From positions 496,001-560,000 of the forward strand of contig LR778114.1 of assembly GCA_902809825.1 (NCBI GenBank): a DNA stretch of 64,000 bases, read 5' to 3'. The notes under the pieces are model-generated. The model searched no databases and was not told the DNA's origin. It worked only from the letters and a program-made list of their open reading frames with translations. Source of the stretch: Candidatus Hydrogenisulfobacillus filiaventi (GTDB lineage: Bacteria > Bacillota > Sulfobacillia > Sulfobacillales > R501). The position numbers and the translations under genes were made by a program. Below, piece after piece: positions 43,992-52,149 of the stretch (positions are counted from its first letter, which is position 1; every line of letters begins with the position of its first letter).

Positions 43992-44663
43992 ATGCAGTGG
44001 ACCATCATCACCGACCTCAATAAGTGCGTAGGCTGCAAAAGCTGCCAGGTGTCCTGCAAGGAGCACAACACCGCCGGGGCCTTCGGGCCGCTGCCCGACC
44101 TGGATCCCTACCAGGAGCCAGACGGAATGTGGTGGAATCGGGTGCTGACCATCGAGGCCGGCACCTTCCCCCATACCGGGGTGTTGTACCTGCCCAAGGC
44201 CTGCATGCACTGCTATGACGCCCCCTGCGTGCCGGTGTGCCCCACCGGGGCCTCCTTCAAACGCGAGGATAACGGGGTAGTGCTGGTGGACTACGACACC
44301 TGCGTCGGCTGCCAGCTGTGCCTGTGGGCCTGCCCCTACGGGGTGCGGGAATTCGACCCCCATGAAGGGGTGGTGAAGAAGTGCACCCTGTGCATCGACC
44401 GGTTGGAGGATGAGCGCCTGCCGGCGGCGGAACGCATCCCTGCCTGCGTGGAGAGCTGCCCCACCCGCGCCCGGGTGTTCGGGGACCTGGACGACCCCGA
44501 CTCCGAGGTCTCCCATCTGGTGCAGGCCCGGCAGGGCTTCACCCTGTTTCCCGAGCTTGGCGCGCGGCCGGCGGTGCACTACCTGCCCCGGCGGCCGGTG
44601 CCGGGATCCGGCGCAGGGCGGGTGCCGGACGCGCCCGAGGTTCCGGAAGGGAGGCGGGCCTGA
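43992..44663 (+). CDS. 4Fe-4S electron-transfer subunit (DmsB/SoeB/NrfC type)
   Basis: A 223-residue ferredoxin-like subunit with four Cys clusters: CVGCKSCQVSCKEHN, CMHCYDAPCVPVCPTGA, CVGCQLCLWACPYG, and CTLCIDR with a later CVESCPT. It links the molybdenum subunit to the membrane anchor. No export signal. ATG 43992 follows GAAGGGGGAAGGG. The stop overlaps the anchor-subunit start (TGATG). Confidence 0.92.
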   Translation: MQWTIITDLNKCVGCKSCQVSCKEHNTAGAFGPLPDLDPYQEPDGMWWNRVLTIEAGTFPHTGVLYLPKACMHCYDAPCVPVCPTGASFKREDNGVVLVDYDTCVGCQLCLWACPYGVREFDPHEGVVKKCTLCIDRLEDERLPAAERIPACVESCPTRARVFGDLDDPDSEVSHLVQARQGFTLFPELGARPAVHYLPRRPVPGSGAGRVPDAPEVPEGRRA

Positions 44664-45661
44664 TGCGGCCGCCGTGGTCCCTGTTGGGCATGACCGTGTT
44701 GGGGGGCGCGGCCGGCGGGGTGGTGCTCGGCCTCTTTACCGACGCTTGGCGGGGGTTGGTGGTGCCCTACTCCCTGCTGGACCTCCTGGCCCTGCTGTTG
44801 ACCGCGGCAGGGGGCGCCGCCGCCTTCACCCATCTTCACCATCCCCGCCGCGCTCGCTATGTGCTGCGCCGGCTGTCCAGCTCCTGGCTGAGCCGGGAGG
44901 TGCTCACCACCGGCCTGCTGGGGGTGGCCCTTACCGCCGCCGCCGTGGCCTCCTGGGGGGATGCCGCCCCGGCCTTCCAGCGCGCGCTCGACAGCGGGCT
45001 GCTGGTGCTGGCGCTGGTGGCGCTGTGGGTGACGGCCATGATCTACGCCAGCCTGCCCGCCATGCGCAGCTGGTATGGCCCCCTCACGGTGGTCAGCATG
45101 GTGGGGATCGGCCTGTATACAGGCTGGGTCTGGCACCTGGCGGCGCTGGCGCTGGCCGGGGTGCCGGCACGGGCGCTGGCCCCCCTGCGGGATGCCACCT
45201 GGGTGGGGGCGGCGGCCCTGGCGGGGGTGAAGGCCCTGCAGGTGCGCCACTTTGCTGACGCCCGGCGCCGCCTCACCCTGGGCCTGGGGTCCGGCTTGCC
45301 CCTGGGTCCCTACCGCCTGCAGGACCCCGGCACTGGGCGGCCGCCCTACCGTACCCAGACCCAGGCCTGGCCGGACCTGGACCCGGGCTGCCGGCGCAGC
45401 GGGTACGCCGTGAGCTTCGCCCTGCTCTTCCTGGTGCCCGCCCTCCTGGCCGGCACCCTTTTGGCCTATCCGGCCGCCGGCATCGCCCTGGCCGTGGTGG
45501 CGCTGGCGGGGGCCACCGGGGAGCGCTGGCTGTTCTTCGCCGATGCCACCCACAGCTCCAAGTTGTGGCTGATCGGCGGGGATGAGGAACGGGCCCCTTC
45601 CCGGGTGGCAGCGCCGGCGCGGGTGCTCGCCTTCCTGGAGCGCTACCGGGAGGGGGGCTAG
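44663..45661 (+). CDS. DmsC-type membrane anchor subunit
   Basis: A 332-residue protein with eight or so membrane helices and DmsC-family motifs: SSWLSREVLTTGLLGV, MIYASLPAMRSWYGPLT and GERWLFFADATHSSKLW. It should bind quinone and pass electrons to or from the catalytic dimer. With the two upstream genes it completes a DmsABC/SoeABC-type complex. The ATG overlaps the previous stop and has GGAAGGGAGG upstream. Confidence 0.88.
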   Translation: MRPPWSLLGMTVLGGAAGGVVLGLFTDAWRGLVVPYSLLDLLALLLTAAGGAAAFTHLHHPRRARYVLRRLSSSWLSREVLTTGLLGVALTAAAVASWGDAAPAFQRALDSGLLVLALVALWVTAMIYASLPAMRSWYGPLTVVSMVGIGLYTGWVWHLAALALAGVPARALAPLRDATWVGAAALAGVKALQVRHFADARRRLTLGLGSGLPLGPYRLQDPGTGRPPYRTQTQAWPDLDPGCRRSGYAVSFALLFLVPALLAGTLLAYPAAGIALAVVALAGATGERWLFFADATHSSKLWLIGGDEERAPSRVAAPARVLAFLERYREGG

Positions 45662-45662
45662 G

Positions 45663-46568
45663 ATGCGGAGCCTGGCCTGGCAGACCGCGGGCAACGCCCG
45701 CGAGAGCGAGCGGGTCTGGAGCCGGCTGCTGGTGCCGGCGTTGGAGGCCCGCGGTCTCAACTTCCGGCGGCGGGCTGCCCCCGCCTGGGCGCCTTGTCTA
45801 CAGGTGGGCGGACCGCTGCCGCGGGCGGGGGTGCTGGTGACGGCCCTGCTGGGCCCGGAAGCCCGGCGGGCGCTCAGCCGGCATCCGCGGGTGGAGGTGG
45901 TGCTGCCCGACGACAGCGGCATCCCCCCGGGACCCGGACGGGTGCATGGCCTACCCTACCCGGTGCCGGCGGAGGCGTTTGCGCCGGCCACCGGTCCGGC
46001 AATGTTCCGGGTGGCCCTGCGCTATCACCTAGAGGCCCGGCCGCGGGTGCTGGCCGCAAGGCTGCGCAGCGGGGCGGGGGCGACCCGCCTGCTCGCGGCC
46101 GCCCGGGCCCTGGAGGGCCGGGGCGAGCTGGTGCTGCTGGACGGGCTCACCTGGCGGCCTCGGTTGGCGCCGCTGGCGGCGCGCCTGGGCTTGGCCGGCA
46201 GCCTGGTCTTCCTGCCGGAACTGGACGTGGAGGAGATGGCCGCCCTCCTGCAGGGCGCCGATGCCCTGGTGTATCCGGAGGAGGACCTGGGCGACTATCC
46301 TTATCTGGCCCTGTGGGCGGGAGCGGCAGGGGTGCCGGTGCTGGCGCCGGACCGGCCGGCCTACCGGATGGCGGCGGGGGGTGTCTGGCTGGTGGACCCC
46401 GCCGCCGACTGGGCCCGGGCCCTGTGGCTCCTCTTGCATCACGCCCCGCTGCGCGAGCGCCTGCTGGAGGCCGGGATGCTCAAGGCTCACCCCCGGCGCC
46501 TGGATCGGGTGGTGCCGGTGTGGGAGCGCTGGCTGGCGGAACGGGGGATAACCGGGGCCGCCCTTTAG
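45663..46568 (+). CDS. Glycosyltransferase, GT4-like
   Basis: A 301-residue protein that starts 1 base after the anchor-subunit stop. The C-terminal half has GT-B features: LVFLPELDVEEMAALLQGAD, DALVYPEEDLGDYPYLALWA with the Glu-x7-Glu type pattern, and AAGVPVLAPDRP. The N-terminal half is shortened relative to usual GT4 enzymes (350-400 residues). Why it follows a molybdoenzyme operon is unclear. The end overlaps a convergent membrane gene by 89 bases. Confidence 0.65.
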   Translation: MRSLAWQTAGNARESERVWSRLLVPALEARGLNFRRRAAPAWAPCLQVGGPLPRAGVLVTALLGPEARRALSRHPRVEVVLPDDSGIPPGPGRVHGLPYPVPAEAFAPATGPAMFRVALRYHLEARPRVLAARLRSGAGATRLLAAARALEGRGELVLLDGLTWRPRLAPLAARLGLAGSLVFLPELDVEEMAALLQGADALVYPEEDLGDYPYLALWAGAAGVPVLAPDRPAYRMAAGGVWLVDPAADWARALWLLLHHAPLRERLLEAGMLKAHPRRLDRVVPVWERWLAERGITGAAL

Positions 46569-47418
46569 CCGGCCGGGGCGTTGTCTGCGTCAGCCAGCGG
46601 TCGGGCAGCAGTAGCAGGGCCACCAGGGGGGCGGTGCCCAGGTTGGGGGCCATGCCCGCCAGCAGCATGTTGAACCCCTGCCCGGCCGCCCAGACCCAGG
46701 CCAGCCAGATCCAGGCCAGCGCATAGACGGCGCGCGCAGGCCGGTCGGCGGTGAGACCCCAGGCGAGGGCACCCATGATGGCGGCGCTGGCGGCATTCAC
46801 GGCCGCCGGGTAGCGGGCGGCCAGGGTGATGACCGGCGAGAGGCCGGCGGCGAACCAGGCTGGCTCCATCATGGCGTTGCCCTGGTAGAGACCCGCCGCC
46901 CCCAGGCTGGTCCAGAAGACCGGCACCACCTGTTGCACCGCGCCGTAGGCGAACAGAGCCGCCGCCATCCAGCGGGCGGCCTGCAGGGTGTCGCGCCAGA
47001 GCAGGAGGGAGAGCAGGAGGGCCACCAGGGCGGGTCCGGGGGCGCCGGTCACGAAGCTGGCGGCCCCGGTCAGCACCTGCCCGAAGGCTTCCCCCAGCAC
47101 CCACACCACCGCGCTCCAGACCGCGGAGACCGCGGGCCCTCCCGGCAGGTCGAGCAGGATGAGGCCGCCCACTACCGCCTCGACGAGAGCGGTCACCACG
47201 TTGGCCCACCACAGGTGCGGATTGACCACGGCTCCTACCCGGTTGAGGAGGGCGGTGACCCAGGCCGGTTCGGCCAAGGGGGCCGGTTGCATGCTGGTGC
47301 CGATCATATCCATCTGGAACATGCCGGGCTGCAGCTGCAGACCGGCCGCTGAGAGCCACCACAGGCCCAGCCCCCAGCGCAGGACGCGGCGGGCGGGGCG
47401 AAGCGGGGACGGAAACAC
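46480..47418 (-). CDS. Polytopic membrane protein of unknown family
   Basis: A 312-residue protein with about eight membrane helices (for example LRWGLGLWWLSAAGLQLQPG, NVVTALVEAVVGGLILLDLP, ALAWIWLAWVWAAGQGFN) and a Pro-rich C-terminal tail. It somewhat resembles DoxX/DoxD-like quinone proteins but no diagnostic motif is visible. GTG 47418 follows AAGGAGG; the longer frame overlaps the polyferredoxin gene and is rejected. It follows that gene by 29 bases, so the two probably work together. Confidence 0.72.
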   Translation of the reverse strand: MFPSPLRPARRVLRWGLGLWWLSAAGLQLQPGMFQMDMIGTSMQPAPLAEPAWVTALLNRVGAVVNPHLWWANVVTALVEAVVGGLILLDLPGGPAVSAVWSAVVWVLGEAFGQVLTGAASFVTGAPGPALVALLLSLLLWRDTLQAARWMAAALFAYGAVQQVVPVFWTSLGAAGLYQGNAMMEPAWFAAGLSPVITLAARYPAAVNAASAAIMGALAWGLTADRPARAVYALAWIWLAWVWAAGQGFNMLLAGMAPNLGTAPLVALLLLPDRWLTQTTPRPAKGRPRLSPVPPASAPTPAPPDPGAGGEP

Positions 47419-47447
47419 GGGAGGGCCTCCTTCCTGGCCGGCTGCGG

Positions 47448-48533
47448 CTACTGCGGCAGGCCGGGCGCCACCGGCGCCGGCTGGCGGGTGCTCCGGGGCA
47501 GGACCCAATCCAGTGCCGTCCGGTAGTGGATGTTCTGCGATGGGCAGGCCGCCTGGCAGTTGCCGCAGCCGACGCAGGCGGCGGAGCGGTAGCGCCCGGC
47601 TTCCGCCAAGTGGCGGCCCACCGGCAGGCTGACCTCGCAGGAGCGCGTGCAGGCCTGGTCGGTGCAGCTGGCGCAGACGGCCGGGTCGATGGCCTGGATT
47701 TCCCAGACCCCGTGTTGGGCCACCCAGCCCATGGTGGCGCCCATGGGGCACAGGAAGCGGGTGAAGGCGCGGTTGCCCAGGAAGGGGACCACCAGCAGCA
47801 TCAGGAACCAGATGACCATCCAGGTGACGCCCGAGAAGAACACGGCCGGGTCGGTGCCGTACACGCTTACGTGCCAGTGCAGCAGGGTGTCGGCGATGGA
47901 CAGCAGGGCGGTGAGCACGAACAGGCCCACCATCAGCGCCCGCAGCCCCGCCGCCAGCCGGCGCGCGCGGGGGGTGTTGATGTTGGCGGGGATGAAGTGC
48001 TGGCCCAGGCCGCCCCAGTAGGTGGCAGCGGGGCAGATGACCCCGCAATAGCTCCCGCGCCCGAAGAGCAGCGCCAGGAGGACGAAGCCTAGCATGGAGA
48101 GGCCGGTGGGCCAGTTCCAGGTGGGCAGGCCGGTGCCGCCCGGGTTGGGCACCACCGGGAAGGACGAGCCCACGAAGGGAATGGCGGCGGTAAGGCCGAA
48201 GTAGGCCAGCACCGCCAGGCCCAGCCGGATGCGCAGGTAGCGGGTGCGTTCCTTACGCCAGCGCAGGAAGACCAGGGTACCCATGGACAGCCCGGCGAAG
48301 AGGAGCGGCCAGGCCATCCCGGTCAGCATGCCGAAGGCGTTGATCCACGTGACCAGGTCGGCGGCGGGCTGTCCCCAGCCGCCGACCGCCGGCGGCTTGA
48401 GCGCGGGGGCGAAGCCCTTCCAGCCGCCCATTTCCCAGATGCCGAGACCGAGGTCGATGAGGAGCCACACCAGCAGGGCACCCGCCTGCCACCAGCGGCG
48501 GTCACGGCGCACTGCGGTGGAAACTATCGCCAT
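47448..48533 (-). CDS. NapH/CcoG-like membrane polyferredoxin
   Basis: A 361-residue protein with five membrane helices and cytoplasmic Cys motifs: YCGVICPAATYWGG, FLCPMGATMG, CASCTDQACTRSC and CVGCGNCQAACPSQN. The paired CxxxCP motifs and terminal 4Fe-4S clusters are those of NapH/NosR/CcoG proteins, which move electrons from quinol to periplasmic or assembly partners. ATG 48533 follows GGAGGGAAGAGC. No Nap or Nos catalytic gene lies nearby, so its partner may be the molybdoenzyme at 41-45.7 kb or the 312-residue membrane protein. Confidence 0.82.
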   Translation of the reverse strand: MAIVSTAVRRDRRWWQAGALLVWLLIDLGLGIWEMGGWKGFAPALKPPAVGGWGQPAADLVTWINAFGMLTGMAWPLLFAGLSMGTLVFLRWRKERTRYLRIRLGLAVLAYFGLTAAIPFVGSSFPVVPNPGGTGLPTWNWPTGLSMLGFVLLALLFGRGSYCGVICPAATYWGGLGQHFIPANINTPRARRLAAGLRALMVGLFVLTALLSIADTLLHWHVSVYGTDPAVFFSGVTWMVIWFLMLLVVPFLGNRAFTRFLCPMGATMGWVAQHGVWEIQAIDPAVCASCTDQACTRSCEVSLPVGRHLAEAGRYRSAACVGCGNCQAACPSQNIHYRTALDWVLPRSTRQPAPVAPGLPQ

Positions 48534-48855
48534 GCTCTTCCCTCCCGGAAACGAGGCGGGGACCGGGGTCCCGCCCGCATGAGTGCACAGGATTCCTCGG
48601 TCATTATGGGCCCTGGCGGCGGAGGCCGGAAGGGTCAAAAGCCGGAAGCCGGACCCGCATTCCGGGGCCGTTCGGGACGCGAACGGCCCCGCCCGGCCCC
48701 GGCCGGACTAGTCCCCGCGGAGGGTCCCGGCCCCACTCCTGCCCCGGCAGCGGGGCCCGCCCTGCCGGCGGGGCCGGGCCATCGGCCCCCGCCCGCGCGC
48801 CGCGGCCGGCGGTACAATCGGGGTACAGGGCATGCGGGAAAGGCAGGGAGCAGGG
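48534..48855. other. Intergenic region between divergent polyferredoxin and kinase genes
   Basis: About 320 bases, extremely GC-rich, no gene seen. TACAAT (48813-48818) is a likely -10 for the FGGY kinase, with no clear -35. Small inverted repeats around GCCGGAAG occur near 48625-48655. Confidence 0.4.
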
Positions 48856-50271
48856 ATGGTCGTCATCGGGGTGGACCTCGGTACCAGCGGTCTGCGCATG
48901 GTGGCGCTGGGCCAGGATGGCACGCCGGCAGGGCAGGTGGCCATCCGGTTTGCGGATACCGAACAAGGGGCGGAACAGGATCCCCGGCGCTGGTGGCAGG
49001 CGTTTACCGCCGCCGGCCGCCTGCTGGCGGAATCCCTGCAGGCGCGCGGGGAGGAGGTGGCGGCCCTGGCTGTGGCCTCCACCTCCGGCAGCGTGGTGGG
49101 GCTGGACGCGGCCGGGGAGCCGCTGGCCCCCGCCCTGCTGTACTTCGACCCGCGGGCGGACGCGGAGGCGGAGGCGGCCGGGGTGGCGCTGGCCGCCGAG
49201 GCGGAGGCCCTCGGCTACCGCCTCGATGCCAGCTTCGGCCTGCCCAAGGTCCTCTACCTCCGGCGCACCCGTCCCGCCTGGCGGGCGCGGCTGCACCGGG
49301 TGACCACCCCCTCCGGCTACCTGGAGGCCCGGCTGCTGGGGCACGCCGGGCCGCTGGACTGGACTAACGCCTTGAAGCTGGGGTACGACCTGCTGCGGGG
49401 GGAATGGCCCGCCACCATCGAATCGGTGCTGGGCCTGCCCCTGGACCAGCTGCCGCCGGTGGTGGCCCCGGGTACCTTGCTGGGGCCGCTGGACCGGCGG
49501 GCGGCGGCGGAACTGGGATGGCCGGCGGGAACGCCGGTCGTGGCGGGCATGACCGACGGCTGCGCCAGCCAGTTGGGGTCGGGTGCGGCCCGGCCCGGCC
49601 AGAAGAACACCTCCCTCGGCACCACCCTGGTGGTGAAGGCCATCACGCGGGAGCTGCCGCACGACCCGGACGGCGTGGTCTACTCCCACCGCCACCCCCT
49701 GGGCTACTGGATGCCGGGCGGGGCCAGCAACACCGGCGGAGGCATCCTGCGCAGCGCCTTTCCGGGGGCGGACTTGGCCGAACTGGACGCCACCGTGGAC
49801 CCGGACCGGCCCAGCCCGCACGTGCTCTATCCCCTGCCCGGCACCGGCGAGCGCTTCCCCTTCCGGCGCCCGCAGGCCACCGCCTTCCGGCTTGGTCCCC
49901 CCGGTCAACCCGCCTACCAGAGCTACCTGGAGGGGGTGGCGTTTGTGGAGCGGCTGGCCTATGAACGGCTGGCCGCCCTCGGCATCGAGACGGAACCGGT
50001 CATCTACGCCACCGGCGGCGGGTCGGAAAGCGCGGCCTGGAACCAGCTGCGGGCCAACATCACCGGGCAGGAGCTGGTGCGGCCTGCCCTCACCGGGGCG
50101 GACGTGGGCGCCGCGCTGCTGGCAGCGGGGCATGCCTGGCACGGGGACGTGGTGCAGGCGGCCGCGGCCATGGTCCGCCCTGCCGCCCGCTACCGGCCGC
50201 GCACCGACGCCTTCGAGGCGGCCTACGCCCGCTTCCGCGAGGAGCTGGTGCGGCGGGGCTGGTGGCCCTAA
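48856..50271 (+). CDS. FGGY-family carbohydrate kinase
   Basis: A 471-residue sugar kinase. The phosphate-1 motif is GVDLGTSGLRMVAL; AGMTDGCASQLGSG is the central domain-closure segment, and YATGGGSESAAWNQLRANI with GADVGAALLAAG forms the C-terminal adenosine and FGGY-like part. Substrate is unclear; xylulokinase-like enzymes are nearest in feel. ATG 48856 is preferred (AGGCAGGGAGCAGG upstream); ATG 48832 is the alternative. No sugar transporter or isomerase is adjacent. The stop overlaps the convergent cheR stop. Confidence 0.88.
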   Translation: MVVIGVDLGTSGLRMVALGQDGTPAGQVAIRFADTEQGAEQDPRRWWQAFTAAGRLLAESLQARGEEVAALAVASTSGSVVGLDAAGEPLAPALLYFDPRADAEAEAAGVALAAEAEALGYRLDASFGLPKVLYLRRTRPAWRARLHRVTTPSGYLEARLLGHAGPLDWTNALKLGYDLLRGEWPATIESVLGLPLDQLPPVVAPGTLLGPLDRRAAAELGWPAGTPVVAGMTDGCASQLGSGAARPGQKNTSLGTTLVVKAITRELPHDPDGVVYSHRHPLGYWMPGGASNTGGGILRSAFPGADLAELDATVDPDRPSPHVLYPLPGTGERFPFRRPQATAFRLGPPGQPAYQSYLEGVAFVERLAYERLAALGIETEPVIYATGGGSESAAWNQLRANITGQELVRPALTGADVGAALLAAGHAWHGDVVQAAAAMVRPAARYRPRTDAFEAAYARFREELVRRGWWP

Positions 50272-51065
50272 GCCGGCGGCCGCGCCCGGTAGAGGGCGGG
50301 TGCCACCCATTCCAGGCCATGGGCCTCGGGGCGCCCGATGAGTTCGGTGGCGCCCAGGAAGAGCAGGCCGTCCGGCCCCAGGCGGCTGGCCAGGCGGCCC
50401 AGAACCCGCTCCCGGTCGGGGGCCCGGAAATAGATGAGCACGTTGCGGCAGAGGATGAGGTCGAAGGGGCCGGGCGGGTAGGGGTCGTGAAGCAGGTCGA
50501 GCCGGCGTACGACCATGCGCGCTGCCACCTCCGGCCGCACCCGCCAGACCGGGGCGCGGGGGGCGGGCGGTTCCAGGATGCGCCGGCGCCGGTCGGGGGA
50601 GAGGTGGCGGAGTTCGCTTTCCCGGTATTCCCCCTGCCGGGCGGCCTCCAGCATGACGGGGTCGATGTCGGTCAGCAGGAGGCGGGCGGACAGGCCCGCC
50701 TCCTCCAGCACCAGGGCGGCGGTCAGGGCCTCGGCCCCGTTGGCGGCCGCCGCGCTCCACACCCGCCAGAGGGGCCGGGCGGGCATGGCCGCCACCACCG
50801 CCGCCAGCCGCTCCCAGTAGGCGGGGTCGCGCAGAAACTCAGTGACGTGGATGGTGAGGTGGCTGCGCAGCCGTTCCACCTCCTCGGGCCGGGCGGCCAA
50901 GGCCGCCAGCAGGGCGGCGGCATCGGCATAGCCGTGCAGGCGCATGTAGGCGGACAGGCGGCGGGCCAGCTGGTCCCGGCGGTAGGCGTCCAGCGGCAGG
51001 CCTAGGCGGGCGCCGAGAATGTCCCAGGCAGCGGCGTCGACGGATGCGGCGGGATCGGGATGCAC
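50268..51065 (-). CDS. cheR: Chemotaxis methyltransferase CheR
   Basis: A 265-residue enzyme that adds methyl groups from AdoMet to chemoreceptor Glu residues. N-terminal helical domain (residues 1-70), HLTIHVTEFLRDPAYWERL, the AdoMet-binding VWSAAAANGAEALTAALVLE (normally WSAGCSSGEE: two Cys/Ser positions replaced by Ala), LLTDIDPVMLEAARQGEY and CRNVLIYF. GTG 51065 follows AAGGAGG. It lies 18 bases after cheB. Receptors and CheA are not in the window. Confidence 0.92.
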   Translation of the reverse strand: MHPDPAASVDAAAWDILGARLGLPLDAYRRDQLARRLSAYMRLHGYADAAALLAALAARPEEVERLRSHLTIHVTEFLRDPAYWERLAAVVAAMPARPLWRVWSAAAANGAEALTAALVLEEAGLSARLLLTDIDPVMLEAARQGEYRESELRHLSPDRRRRILEPPAPRAPVWRVRPEVAARMVVRRLDLLHDPYPPGPFDLILCRNVLIYFRAPDRERVLGRLASRLGPDGLLFLGATELIGRPEAHGLEWVAPALYRARPPA

Positions 51066-51083
51066 GGTGCTCCTCCTTGCCGG

Positions 51084-52115
51084 TCAGGCGTGGATGGGGC
51101 CGGCGGCGGCAAAGACCGCCCCCAGCCAGCGATGAATTTCCGGCAGCGGCCAGACGGCGTCGGCCGCCCCCCGGCGGACCACCGCCTGGGGCATGCCCCA
51201 GACGGTGGCGGTGGCGGCGGACTCCACCACCACGGTGCAGCCCAGGCGGCGGGCATTGGCGGCGGCGCGGGCCCCGTCCTCGCCCATCCCGGTGAGGATG
51301 ACCACCGCCAAGTCGGGGGCCCAGGCGCGCACCGCCTCCCCCACGGTAATGTCGGCGGCGGGAGCCACGCCGTGCAGGCGGGGGCCGGGCTGGGCCCAGG
51401 CCCGGTGGCGGTTGAGGTGCAGGTGCAGGCCCCCTTGGGCCAGCACCGCCCGGCCCGGCTGCCAGCAGACGGCGCCCGGGGCGGCCGGCGCCTCCTCCAC
51501 CGGCCACCCGCTGAGGCGGGTCAGCCGCTCCGCCAGGGCAGCCGTGAACCCGGGCGGCATGTGCTGCACCAGGACCAGCGGCACCGGCGGCGGCGGCAGG
51601 CCCGGCAGCAGGCGGGCCAGGGCGGACGGCCCGCCGGTGGAACTGGCCACCGTGACCGCCCGGAAGCCGCGGGTGCGCACTGTCCGGCCGCCGGGCGTCC
51701 CCTCCGGGACCGCCTCCGGGCGCCGGGCGGCGGTCAGGGCCCGGTAGCGCGCCTCCAGCACCCCCACCGCCTCCGCCACCTCCCGGGGATTCTGGGGCTT
51801 CAGCACGAAATCGTCGGCGCCTGCCTCCAGGGCCTCGAGGGTGATGTGGGCCCCCCGGGCGGTGAGGGCGGACAACATCAGCACCGGGCCACGGAAGCCG
51901 GCTTGGCGGATGGCCCGGGCGGTCTCGATCCCGTCCGGGCCCGGCATGGCCACGTCCAGGGTGATGAGGTCGGGCCGCTGGCTGTGGAGGGCGGCCAGGG
52001 CCCGGGCGCCGTCGGCGGCCTCGGCCGTCTCCCAGCCGGCCTCCTGCCAGGCCCGGGCCAGGCGGGCCCGGACGAAGGCGGAATCGTCCACAATCAGCAC
52101 CCGCGGGATGCGGAT
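51084..52115 (-). CDS. cheB: Chemotaxis response regulator methylesterase CheB
   Basis: A 343-residue protein. Receiver domain: IVDDS with phosphoacceptor Asp 54 (ITLDVAMPG) and Lys in LKPQNP. Esterase domain: catalytic Ser 158/159 (ASSTGGPS), His 185 (QHMPPGF) and Asp 280 (TGMGEDG). It removes receptor methyl groups when phosphorylated. The start is unclear. The ribosome site GGAGGAAGGGGGG points to an ATC at 52115, giving MRIPRVLIVDDS; the first standard codon is GTG at 52100, which would clip the first strand. It lies 34 bases after the etfBA stop. Confidence 0.9.
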   Translation of the reverse strand: MRIPRVLIVDDSAFVRARLARAWQEAGWETAEAADGARALAALHSQRPDLITLDVAMPGPDGIETARAIRQAGFRGPVLMLSALTARGAHITLEALEAGADDFVLKPQNPREVAEAVGVLEARYRALTAARRPEAVPEGTPGGRTVRTRGFRAVTVASSTGGPSALARLLPGLPPPPVPLVLVQHMPPGFTAALAERLTRLSGWPVEEAPAAPGAVCWQPGRAVLAQGGLHLHLNRHRAWAQPGPRLHGVAPAADITVGEAVRAWAPDLAVVILTGMGEDGARAAANARRLGCTVVVESAATATVWGMPQAVVRRGAADAVWPLPEIHRWLGAVFAAAGPIHA

Positions 52116-52149
52116 CCCCCCTTCCTCCTGCCGGCGGGCGGCGCCGGAC

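Noticed and set aside
48604-50760. 718-codon minus-strand frame opposite the FGGY kinase
   Set aside because: Low-complexity Gly/Gln/Arg composition, runs across real cheR and kinase genes.
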